This document shows positions 18,456 to 25,520 of a DNA stretch of 64,000 nucleotides, one piece after another. The stretch is taken from positions 62,001 through 126,000 of the forward strand of contig CAVSRB010000008.1 in assembly GCA_963730305.1 (NCBI GenBank), read 5' to 3'. How positions within the stretch are numbered: the first letter of the stretch is position 1; every line of letters begins with the position of its first letter. Source of the stretch: CAMYMQ01 sp963730305. Lineage in GTDB: Bacteria > Pseudomonadota > Alphaproteobacteria > Bin65. The notes under the pieces were generated by a model. The model was not told where the DNA came from. It worked only from the letters and a program-made list of their open reading frames with translations, and did not search any database. A program made the position numbers and the translations under genes.

Positions 18456-18614
18456 CTACATTCGACCGGTGACCAAGAGCACGACAACGACAACGAGAGC
18501 GATGCCGACGATCCCGCTGGGCCCAAATCCCCAGCGCCGGCTATAGCCCCAAGAGGGGAAGGCGCCGATCAACAGGAGCACGAGGACAATCACTAAAAGT
18601 GTCCCAATCGTCAT
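18456..18614 (-). CDS. DUF3309 family small membrane protein
   Basis: A 52-residue protein read from the ATG at 18612-18614 to the TAG at 18456-18458. It has two hydrophobic helices (IGTLLVIVLVLLLIGAFP and GIVGIALVVVVVLLVTG) joined by the short loop SWGYSRRWGFGPSG. The W-x-Y-S-R-x-W-G-x-G-P-S-G loop is the hallmark of the DUF3309 family. Function is unknown; members are common in Rhizobiales and Rhodospirillales and often sit near stress genes. The gene is short enough to be missed by ordinary length cut-offs. Confidence 0.85.
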   Translation of the reverse strand: MTIGTLLVIVLVLLLIGAFPSWGYSRRWGFGPSGIVGIALVVVVVLLVTGRM

Positions 18615-18711
18615 GGTATACCTTTCTTAGATCCTAGATTTTGCGAAACCGAGAGTGCGACGAAAAAGACGCGCTCATGTCATCTTTGGCGCCGCGCTAC
18701 GGCTCAGTTCA

Positions 18712-19221
18712 CTAGCAGGCGGGTTTCACCAAAAAGGTACGTTCCGGATTTATCAGCGCCACCCCGACCAAGAAACTACGGCCCAGCAACACAGGGTAGA
18801 TGAGCCCCTTCCGAGCCGTAAGATTTACTTCGGCCTTTCGCATTTGCCGGCCGAGGCATATGTCGAGCTCGACGACGAACCGGGTGACCTTGGTCGCGCC
18901 GGCTCGACGGATGCGTACACGTCGTCGGATTGGACGCTCCAGGATTGCGGCCTTGCCGGCCCGGTCCCGGATGGTGAAACGGACCCAGTTCGCGCCGGCG
19001 CGCTGGAACTCTTCGATATTGGTGGCGTCTATGGACGACGTCTTGGCCCCGGTATCAAGTTTCGCCTTTAGTCGAAGTCTGGCGTCCGAAACGAGCACCC
19101 ATTCCACCCAGCCAAACTGTTGCAGCTGCGCCGCCGCTGCTTGTTGCGATCCAATGATGACAAGGATGCCAAAAACAAGTCGGAATCCGTTACGCATTAT
19201 TGAGTTGGCGTTGATTGACAT
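18712..19221 (-). CDS. Retropepsin-like (RimK-associated zinc protease family) secreted protein
   Basis: A 169-residue protein with a signal peptide (residues about 9-31) and an aspartic-protease-like fold annotated as putative ATP-dependent zinc protease (PF05618 type). Key motif KLDTGAKTSSIDA places the catalytic-type Asp at residue 56 in D-T-G. GANWVRFTIRDRAG and KGLIYPVLLGRSFL are the other family blocks. In other bacteria the gene is linked to RimK/glutamate ligases; none is here, so the substrate is unknown. Start could be the ATG at 19221 or the internal one at 19197, where the signal peptide begins. Its strand matches its small-gene neighbours. Confidence 0.8.
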   Translation of the reverse strand: MSINANSIMRNGFRLVFGILVIIGSQQAAAAQLQQFGWVEWVLVSDARLRLKAKLDTGAKTSSIDATNIEEFQRAGANWVRFTIRDRAGKAAILERPIRRRVRIRRAGATKVTRFVVELDICLGRQMRKAEVNLTARKGLIYPVLLGRSFLVGVALINPERTFLVKPAC

Positions 19222-19306
19222 TCCGTTTTTGAATTTTTCGCTACTTAGGCGCTTTCCAGCCCTTTATCGAAGCGCAGGCATGACCCGGGCCGCTGGAATT
19301 GGATAC

Positions 19307-19555
19307 TCAAAATTTGCGCACCGAATTCTTGCCGGCCGCGATCCGCTCGATCAGCGCCGCGATCGCGTGGTGCTCGTCCGGGCTCAGGGCGCCGTCCGCG
19401 GCATTGCGATGCGTTTCGGCCGCGTCCTGGAGAACCGCAAGCGTTTGCTTATCGTCGATGATCTTCAGATCGTTCAGCGCGATGAGCAGCGATTCGCATA
19501 TCGACAGGGCGGCCGCGCCTGCAGTGGACTTATCCGGTTCCTCGGGAGCTCTCAT
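19307..19555 (-). CDS. Conserved hypothetical protein, 82 residues
   Basis: A short soluble helical protein. It opens MRAPEEPDKSTAGAAALSIC and continues SLLIALNDLKIIDDKQTLAVL; the end is HHAIAALIERIAAGKNSVRK. I recall similar small alphaproteobacterial proteins with the ICESLLLAL-DLK pattern but no named family. It is divergent from the Crp/Fnr gene at 19779, and a palindromic operator (19635-19650) lies between them, about 80 bases from its start. Possible membership of the local regulon is inferred from that site only. Confidence 0.65.
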   Translation of the reverse strand: MRAPEEPDKSTAGAAALSICESLLIALNDLKIIDDKQTLAVLQDAAETHRNAADGALSPDEHHAIAALIERIAAGKNSVRKF

Positions 19556-19634
19556 TGTCGGTACGTCCCAACCGTGTGAACACGCAGTAGTTGCGCATTA
19601 AGCGGAAAATATACACGTAGCCGTGGGCCTTCGT

Positions 19635-19650
19635 GCTAACCTGAATTAGC
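19635..19650 (+). promoter_or_regulatory. Palindromic operator, copy 1, in the promoter of a Crp/Fnr gene
   Basis: GCTAACCTGAATTAGC, an inverted repeat of GCTAA and TTAGC spaced by 6 bases. Its right half plus the next G (TTAGCG) forms a -35 box, with TATAAT at 19669-19674 after 17 bases. The gene starts at 19779. It is the exact reverse complement of copy 2. Confidence 0.7.
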
Positions 19651-19778
19651 GTTATCGCATTTCCGATGTATAATAATCGCCGCCTCGACCGGGGCCCGCG
19701 CAACAACATTGCGGGGGCGTTTGGTGTGCGCTCGGCACGACCATCGTTTTGCTGCGACAGAGCGACAGGAATAGGGCA

Positions 19779-20507
19779 ATGCCGCCACCACAGAACGCGT
19801 TGATTCAAAAGCTCAGCAACTACACACGGTTTTCGCCGGATGAGGTGGAATGTTTGAACAATCTTCAATCCACCACGGTGAAATTCGACAAAGCGGCCGA
19901 TCTCATCCACGAGGGACAAAGAGATCACGCCGCCTACATCCTCGTCGACGGCTGGGCCTATTGCTACAAGCTGGTTCCCGATGGGGGACGCCAGGTCGTC
20001 GACCTCCTGATACCGGGCGATTTCGTTGGACTACGCAGCATCTTGTTGCGTGTGTCGGATCACTCCGTGGCCGCATACACCGACTGCATGGCCAGCCAGG
20101 TGTCGGTGGAACGCTTGACCGATACATTCGATGAATATCCGCGCGTGGGTATGGCGGTTCTGTGGGCGATATCGCGCGACGAAGCGGTTGTCGTCGAGCA
20201 TCTCGTGAATATCGGCCGGCGGAGCGCGATCGAGCGCACAGCCCACTTTTTCCTCGAGCTGGGAAGGCGCATGCGAGTGGTCGGACTCGCGAGCGACGGC
20301 GATTACAAGTTCCCCGTCAATCAGTATGTGTTGGCGGATGCCCTCGGCCTCTCGGCCATTCACGTCAATCGCGTGCTGCGGCAATTGCGGGAGCGCGGGT
20401 TGATCACGTTGAAGGCGAAACATGTCATCATCGAGGACATGCCCGGTCTGACAACATTGGCTGGCTTCGACAGCGACTTTCTCGATCCGGAAGCGCCGAT
20501 AGTCTGA
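19779..20507 (+). CDS. Crp/Fnr family transcriptional regulator
   Basis: A 242-residue cytosolic regulator. Residues about 30-140 form a cyclic-nucleotide-binding-like beta roll (RDHAAYILVDGWAYCYKLVP, RQVVDLLIPGDFVGL). Residues about 160-235 form the Crp-type winged helix (LADALGLSAIHVNRVLRQLR, ERGLITLKAKHVII). No Cys cluster for an Fe-S sensor is present, so it is not a classic Fnr. The ATG at 19779 is chosen for the AGGAATAGGG ribosome site; a TTG 30 bases upstream is possible. Palindrome copy 1 overlaps its -35 box, suggesting autoregulation or control by the second Crp/Fnr protein. Confidence 0.9.
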   Translation: MPPPQNALIQKLSNYTRFSPDEVECLNNLQSTTVKFDKAADLIHEGQRDHAAYILVDGWAYCYKLVPDGGRQVVDLLIPGDFVGLRSILLRVSDHSVAAYTDCMASQVSVERLTDTFDEYPRVGMAVLWAISRDEAVVVEHLVNIGRRSAIERTAHFFLELGRRMRVVGLASDGDYKFPVNQYVLADALGLSAIHVNRVLRQLRERGLITLKAKHVIIEDMPGLTTLAGFDSDFLDPEAPIV

Positions 20508-20660
20508 TCGCGCGTCCGATCGCGCGGACTTGCCGCCATTGGTCCGCATACTTCAATCGCCGTCCGCGTCTGCCGGTTCGTCTTCTCGGGTAATGGGCGA
20601 GCCCGTCTGTCGGGCGGGGTGTCAATGGCCTCTATGGCGACCAAATGGCCGGTGGCGTCA

Positions 20661-20686
20661 GTCCGTGGGGCCTGAGCCCCACGGAC
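20661..20686. terminator. Perfect hairpin between convergent genes
   Basis: GTCCGTGGGG (20661-20670), loop CCTGAG, CCCCACGGAC (20677-20686). It lies between the Crp/Fnr gene (ends 20507) and the EF-hand gene (ends 20724 on the other strand) and can serve both. Confidence 0.65.
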
Positions 20687-20723
20687 GTTCCGCTAACGCT
20701 GCTCAGAGCGTTGCCGGTGACGC

Positions 20724-21005
20724 CTATTCCGGTTTCGGCATGTCCTTGAACGCATCCTTCATGCAGGCGTTCAAGAACTCGTCGGCGTTCAGTTTGCCGT
20801 CCGTGTTGGCATCGGCCGACTTCAGGCCGGCCTTTTCCATCGCCGCGAGATACGGCTTCGCCTCGTCGCCCTCGATCCAGCCATTGTTGTCTGCGTCAAC
20901 GGTAGAGTACATGGCTCGGCAGTCGGCTTCGCTCGTGTCGGCGAAGGCCGGCAACGAGAAGCCGAGCACCAGGGCAATCGCAGTCGCACCGAGGATCTTC
21001 TGCAT
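20724..21005 (-). CDS. Secreted EF-hand domain protein
   Basis: A 93-residue periplasmic protein with a signal peptide (residues 1-22, ending FSLPAFA). Two EF-hand loops follow: DADNNGWIEGDE and DANTDGKLNADE, each with the 12-residue Asp/Asn calcium pattern. Two Cys (in EADCRAMY and LNACMKD) could form a disulfide. Such proteins probably bind or buffer Ca2+; the partner is unknown. The minus-strand promoter may be at palindrome copy 4: TTAGTG (21180-21175), 17 bases, TATTAA (21157-21152). Confidence 0.85.
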   Translation of the reverse strand: MQKILGATAIALVLGFSLPAFADTSEADCRAMYSTVDADNNGWIEGDEAKPYLAAMEKAGLKSADANTDGKLNADEFLNACMKDAFKDMPKPE

Positions 21006-21175
21006 CTGTTTGCTCCATTGGATTGGGTGTAATTATGAGACAATTGGTCTCTTGGTGCAGGCTCAAATATCCGCGTTATATCAAGATTATTTTCTCGATA
21101 GTTCGCTTCACTTTTTGGACTAGCGCACCTACTGTCGCTCTATCAATCAAGTTAATAGACTTTCGAAATCAGCAC

Positions 21176-21191
21176 ACTAACGTGCATTAGC
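21176..21191 (-). promoter_or_regulatory. Palindromic operator, degenerate copy 4
   Basis: ACTAACGTGCATTAGC, one change in the left half-site (A for G). On the minus strand TTAGTG (21180-21175) is followed after 17 bases by TATTAA (21157-21152), placing it in the probable promoter of the EF-hand gene. Confidence 0.5.
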
Positions 21192-21411
21192 TTTGGCTCT
21201 CTCGACCTTATTTTTCCCTGTCGGCGGCGTTTAATCGATCATCGGCGTCACTGCTCTTGGTACGGAGGCCCGCTGGTTTGGGACCTGGAGCGGCGGCGCG
21301 CGCGTTGAACGGACATGGCCCCTCAACTGGGAGTCCGCAACCCTGGGCGCACCAGCCGGTAGCCCGGCGCGCCCGTTGTTCGCCAGATTGGCCACCGTTT
21401 CGTTGCTCATC

Positions 21412-21427
21412 GCTAATTCAGGTTAGC
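21412..21427 (+). promoter_or_regulatory. Palindromic operator, copy 2, upstream of the second Crp/Fnr gene
   Basis: GCTAATTCAGGTTAGC, exact reverse complement of copy 1. TTAGCG ends at 21428, with a weak -10 (CCCTAA) 17 bases later; the gene's ATG is 55 bases beyond the palindrome. Confidence 0.7.
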
Positions 21428-21482
21428 GCCGGTCGCATCGTTCGTCCCTAAGCTGCCGATTCAAAGAGCTTGGGAAACAGCA

Positions 21483-22208
21483 ATGAATAGTCGAGCTACC
21501 ATCATCGATCAGCCTGTTCGTCACGGCGCCACTTCCAACCTCATCCGCGGGCCATGGCGGAGTACCCAAGCGCACGGCGGCGCCTTGCGACCTGGCCGGA
21601 CGGACGGTCTCATTATCCATTGCTGCAAGGCGCATCACATCTTCCTTAGCGGCGACAAGGCGGATCGAACTTTCGAGGTCGTCAAGGGCGCTGTAAGCGC
21701 ATACGTGCAGCTGAAGGATGGCCGCCGGCAGGTCATCGACTTCTTTTTTCCCGGCGACATTTTCGGCATCACGGCGGCAGGCCTGCACACCTATCACGCC
21801 GAAGCGATATCGGCTCTGACCTTGCGGACCGGTCGGTAGCGGCGGACGCCTTTGCGACAGACGGCGATCGAACGAGGATGCGGGCACAATTCGCATCGAC
21901 GGTCGCTTCGCTGCACGACGCGCACGATCGCATGCTGCTGCTCGGCCGCAAGAAGGCCGAGGAGCGGATGGCGTCGTTTCTGCTCAAGATGGCCGCGCGC
22001 ATCGGCACCGACGCCGACGGCTGCACCGAGTTGCCGATGACCAGGGTCGACATCGCCGATTACCTGGGTTTGACCATCGAGACGGTCAGCCGCACCTTCT
22101 CGACAGCTGAGGAGCGACGGTTTGATCGCGCTGCCGACGTCACGCCACGTCGTTCTTTTGAGAATCGAAAAGCTACGCGAACTTGCCGGCACGGAGTACG
22201 ACCAATGA
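21483..22208 (+). pseudogene. Crp/Fnr (FixK/FnrN-like) regulator with two compensating indels
   Basis: About 241 residues once two breaks are corrected: a missing base near 21820 (ISALT then LADRSVAADAF) and an extra base near 22105 (TVSRTFS then LRSDGLIALPTSR). The N-terminal part has the effector roll GRRQVIDFFFPGDIFGI. The C-terminal part has the HTH LPMTRVDIADYLGLTIETVS, typical of FixK/FnrN. A His-Cys-Cys near residue 47 (LIIHCCKAHHIF) resembles the N-terminal Fnr cysteines but the full four-Cys pattern is not seen. The corrected stop overlaps the next ATG as ATGA, supporting the correction. Operator copy 2 lies upstream. Confidence 0.8.
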
Positions 22209-22651
22209 CAAGGATGGAATTCCCGATTGAGGCGCCCTTTGCGGTTCCGAGCACGATGGTCAGCACCACGTCGGTCGGTCGGGAGCCGGCCCAACACGAT
22301 TTGCCTGTCCGCTCCACGCCGGCGCCGGGCGCCGTTTCGGTGGGGTATGGATCGCCGCCGGTTAACGACGTATTGGGCTCTCCGGAGCGGTGTCTGTCTC
22401 GAATGGTCCAATACCGATCTCCGCAATCCCTCGAAATACAGCTTCGCGAGTTGCGCGAGAGGAGCGACCGGGAGACGCTCGACAAGATCGCCGCGGGTCT
22501 GTTCGAGACCCATGGCTGGCGGACGGCGCTCGTCGTCGCGGAACGGGCCCGAGAGCTGACGCATTCCGGCGATTGGGAAGCGGCAGACACTTGGCACCGC
22601 CTCTTTGAGATCGTCTTCGAGAGCATGTCGGCGATGGAACAATACGACTAG
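22205..22651 (+). CDS. Hypothetical protein coupled to the Crp/Fnr gene
   Basis: A 148-residue soluble protein with no recognised family. The first 70 residues are low-complexity and probably flexible (MTRMEFPIEAPFAVP onwards). The rest is helical: QLRELRERSDRETLDKIAAG, GWRTALVVAERARELTHSGD and WHRLFEIVFESMSAMEQYD. The ATG (22205) overlaps the regulator's TGA. A start at 22214 is also possible. The close coupling suggests a shared role with the regulator, but nothing in the sequence defines it. Confidence 0.6.
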   Translation: MTRMEFPIEAPFAVPSTMVSTTSVGREPAQHDLPVRSTPAPGAVSVGYGSPPVNDVLGSPERCLSRMVQYRSPQSLEIQLRELRERSDRETLDKIAAGLFETHGWRTALVVAERARELTHSGDWEAADTWHRLFEIVFESMSAMEQYD

Positions 22652-23096
22652 TTCAGCGTCGCATGGTGACGGGCGCGTTGGCCTGATTCGCTCCACCGTA
22701 CATCGGGTGAATACGACGACGGCTGTCGATACTCTGTCCCGAATCACCGAGCGTCTGGAACCGCTTGCGGCGAGCCGCCAATTTCGGCCTTCGTCCGCCA
22801 CGCCGTGCAGCACCTTGCACCTGATTTTGCGCGGTCACGGATCGTACGCTTCTCGCCAAGTTGTCGATCGACGCTAATCCAGGTTAGCGCGTTGCAGTTC
22901 GCTCGAACCTATTGTTGGAATCGCGCAAAAATTCAGTCCGAGCGAAATGTGCGGTTCCCCGACTAGCACCTCGCTCGGGTAACGGCCGGTCCTGCTGGTT
23001 TCCCTCCCCCCGCCAGCAGCGACCGGCCCCATCTTGTGCGCAGCAATCGCAGCGACCCGCGCGCTAATAAGGATCACCGCCATATATGTCAGAGAC
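22652..23096. other. 445-base intergenic stretch with operator copy 3
   Basis: Holds the palindrome at 22873-22888 and a plausible promoter reading toward the DUF6600 gene. No gene is supported; the open frames present are shadows. Confidence 0.65.
22873..22888 (+). promoter_or_regulatory. Palindromic operator, copy 3, upstream of the DUF6600 gene
   Basis: GCTAATCCAGGTTAGC, one base different from copy 2. TTAGCG ends at 22889 and ACCTAT (-10-like) starts 17 bases later at 22907. The DUF6600 ATG is at 23097, leaving a leader of about 180 bases. Confidence 0.65.
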
Positions 23097-24403
23097 ATGA
23101 AGCGCCTCCACGTCTTCGCCCTGTTGTCCGTCCTGGTCGCCATCGGCCTCGGCACCGCGCCACTCGCGCCGCCCGCCCGGGCCCAGGCGACCGGCCCGCA
23201 GACCGCCCCCGAAACAGTCAGCATCGCCTACTTCTATGAGCGCCTCGCCCCCTTCGGCGAATGGGTCCAGCATGCGCGCCTGGGCTGGGTCTGGTACCCG
23301 ACCAAGGTCGCCGCCGGCTGGCGCCCTTACACCCACGGCCGCTGGATCCTGACCGAGGAGTACGGCTGGTACTGGCAGTCCGAAGAGGACTGGGGCTGGG
23401 CGGTCTTCCACTACGGCCGCTGGTCCTACGACGCCCAGTACGGCTGGGTCTGGGTACCCGGCACCGTGTGGGGTCCGGGCTGGGTCGCCTGGCGCACGGG
23501 CGATGCCTATGTCGGCTGGGCGCCGCTGCCCCCCGGCGTCGACTACACCGACGCGGGCGACCTCGCCTGGGGCGACATCGACCTGATGGACGACCCCTAC
23601 GCCAACTACTGGGTCTTCGTCACCGGCCGCCTGTTCCTGGGCCGGAGTTTGTACCGCTACGCCCTGCCGCTGAGCCGCAACCGGGCGCTGTTGAGGGCGA
23701 CCCGCAACGCGACCCGGTTCGAGCGGCGCAACGGCCGCGTCTTCAACAGGGGCCTCGCACCGGCCGACGTTGCTCGCCGCTTCGGCCGCGCCGTGCCGCA
23801 GGCGCGGGTCCGCCAGGTGACCGCACCCCAGGCCCTGCGCCAGGCGGCGCCCGCCAACACGGTCAACGTCTTTCGGCCGCGGGTGACGCGCAATGCCGCG
23901 CTGCGCCCGCCGACCCGCGCGAACCGGACCCCGCCGCGCACGCGCGGCCAGCGCCAGGCGCTGCCGCCCGGCCCGACCACGACGACACCGCGAACGACGA
24001 CGCCACGGACGACAACGCCTCGGACAACGCAGCCCCAGACGACTGCGCCTCGGACGACCGCGCCACGGACGACAACGCCGCAGACGACGCCTCGGACGAC
24101 GCAGCCTCGGACGACTGCGCCGCGAACGACAACACCGCGGACCACGACGCCGCGGACGACGCCGCCCCGGACGACGCCGCCAAGGACCACAACGCCGCGG
24201 ACGACACGCCGCGGACGACACGCCAAGGACGACAACGCCGCGGACGACGACGCCCGGACGACACGCCGCGGACGACACCGCCAAGGACCACAACGCCGCG
24301 GACGACACCGCCACGGGCTCCGAAGCCCAGGGTTACGCCGCCACGGACGCCACCGCGCCCGGCCCTCAAGCCCAACCCGCGCGACGAGAAACCTGACCGC
24401 TAG
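23097..24403 (+). CDS. Secreted DUF6600 protein with Pro-Arg-Thr repeat tail (frame disturbed in the repeats)
   Basis: About 435 residues. A signal peptide (1-31, ending PPARAQA) leads into an aromatic-rich DUF6600-like region (residues 40-190). This region repeats GW-x-W motifs such as GWRPYTHGRWILTEEYGWYW and GWVWVPGTVWGPGWVAW, ending YVGWAPLPPG. A basic linker follows, then from about 23975 a P-R-T-T-x repeat tail. In-frame reading fails near 24205-24275, where about four single-base losses break the repeat. A TPRTTPPRAPKPRVTPP tail in the restored frame ends at 24403. Function unknown; likely envelope-associated. Palindrome copy 3 lies upstream. Confidence 0.8.
23975..24320 (+). repeat. 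Tandem 12/15-base repeat coding for P-R-T-T-x
   Basis: Units of the type CCGCGGACGACAACG (PRTTT) and shorter CCACGGACGACG units are repeated about twenty times with drift. Slippage-prone: several units have lost one base (ACGACACGCC for ACGACAACGCC). Confidence 0.85.
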
Positions 24404-24600
24404 GCATCCTCATCATTCGATCCCGCTCCCCGCCCGTGAGCGGGCGGGGGAGCCGGCGCGGGTGTTGCCATGCGTGGACGCTGCGATTTCGATCAGGAAA
24501 TTTCGCGGTGGAAGGATCTTTGGCGGCTGCTCCGAACGGCTTTCATCGAGCAAACATGAAGCTCGGTCATAACAGGGCTAAGCAAGCAAAGGATCGAGGA

Positions 24601-25113
24601 ATGAGCAACGATAGCAGCGCGCACGATCGCAAGACGCCAGACGATGTGAATCGCTTTGAGGCGCTGGCGACGCGGACGCGCGAGATCTTCGAGGCGTCGA
24701 GCGACAAAAGTCGGAAAGCCTTCGACGCAGCGTTGGATACCGCGCAACACGAAATGATCGCGGCGGGCGAGCTCTCCGCCAAGCTCGGCGATAAACTGCG
24801 CGGATATATCGAGCGTGACCTCCAGGGAACACGCCAGGAGTTGGAGACTGCGCTCAAGAAATTTGGCACGGAAGCCGGGCATGTCGGTGCCGGCGTACTC
24901 GGCTTGATGCAGTCTCTGACGCGGGAGGTTGGCGGTCTGTTTGCCGACGCGGCCAGTTCGATGCAGAACCGCTTAACCTATCGCACTGGTGAGATTTGCG
25001 GACCCGGCACGCTGACCTGCACCGCCTGCCAAAAGGAACTAACGATGCGCAAGACAGGCCACGTCCCCCCTTGTCCGGCCTGTGCGGCAACACAATTCAG
25101 AAGATCCTATTAG
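24601..25113 (+). CDS. Zinc-ribbon containing protein (DUF1451-like)
   Basis: A 170-residue protein. An N-terminal coiled-coil helix region (residues 10-130; RFEALATRTREIFEASSDKS, LGDKLRGYIERDLQG) is followed by a C-terminal zinc ribbon. The ribbon Cys pairs are LTCTACQKEL and PPCPACAATQFRR, and it starts TYRTGEICGPGTL. This layout matches the bacterial zinc-ribbon family PF07295 (DUF1451), of unknown function. The ATG at 24601 is chosen for the GATCGAGGA ribosome site over several upstream in-frame starts. Stands alone on the plus strand after the repeat-tailed gene. Confidence 0.85.
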   Translation: MSNDSSAHDRKTPDDVNRFEALATRTREIFEASSDKSRKAFDAALDTAQHEMIAAGELSAKLGDKLRGYIERDLQGTRQELETALKKFGTEAGHVGAGVLGLMQSLTREVGGLFADAASSMQNRLTYRTGEICGPGTLTCTACQKELTMRKTGHVPPCPACAATQFRRSY

Positions 25114-25125
25114 GACACGTTTATC

Positions 25126-25272
25126 GTGGTCAGAACCGGAGCGGGCCTTCTCTCCTTCTTCAGCACCACCACCGCGTTCGGCACGCCAGTCGACGTCACC
25201 CTATCCGAGCTGGCGGTCGAATCCTTCTCCCCCGCCGACGCGGTGCTGCGGCGGACGGCGGCGGACGGCTGA
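25126..25272 (+). CDS. Possible small protein, 48 residues
   Basis: A GTG-started frame giving a short protein with a protein-like pattern (LLSFFSTTTAFGTPVDVTLS, ELAVESFSPADAVL). No ribosome site is clear and no family is recalled with confidence. It could be a fragment of a larger decayed gene. Codon use looks coding-like, but the call is weak. Confidence 0.3.
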   Translation: MVRTGAGLLSFFSTTTAFGTPVDVTLSELAVESFSPADAVLRRTAADG

Positions 25273-25386
25273 GGCAGGACCGGAGCGCTGCGTCCGACAG
25301 CAGGCCGGCGCCGCCATCGGCCACGCAATGCGCCGTGCGCCGCCGGCGAGGTGGCCGAGGCCGCAACTCGGCATGAAAGGGCTCGA

Positions 25387-25445
25387 GCTCGGCAGGAAGA
25401 AGTCGGTCGCGCCGGCTCTCTTCCGCCGAGCAAGCAGCGTTCGAT
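25387..25445. repeat. Dispersed CGGCAGGAAGAAG repeat, copy 2
   Basis: Matches the copy at 3427-3485 over GCTCGGCAGGAAGAAG, CTCTTC, CGAG and AGCAGCGT in the same order, with substitutions between. Confidence 0.55.
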
Positions 25446-25520
25446 GCCAGGATCCGGCCTCGACCAACGAGCCGACGGCGCACCGACCATCGTCTCCCCA
25501 GCGCTTGGGGCCGTCCTTTC

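Larger units (their letters stand above)
21006..21482. other. 477-base divergent intergenic region with two operators
   Basis: Lies between the EF-hand gene and the second Crp/Fnr gene, divergently oriented. It holds palindrome copies at 21176-21191 and 21412-21427. AT-rich in its first half. No gene is supported. Confidence 0.7.
25114..25520. other. 407-base intergenic stretch
   Basis: Contains one possible small open frame (25126-25272), a dispersed repeat copy (25387-25445), and a GC-rich remainder. Nothing else is supported. Confidence 0.55.

Noticed and set aside
23034..24572. 512-codon reading of the DUF6600 gene continuing to 24572
   Set aside because: After 24205 this frame leaves the P-R-T-T repeat and becomes unlike any protein; the tail resumes in another frame and stops at 24403.
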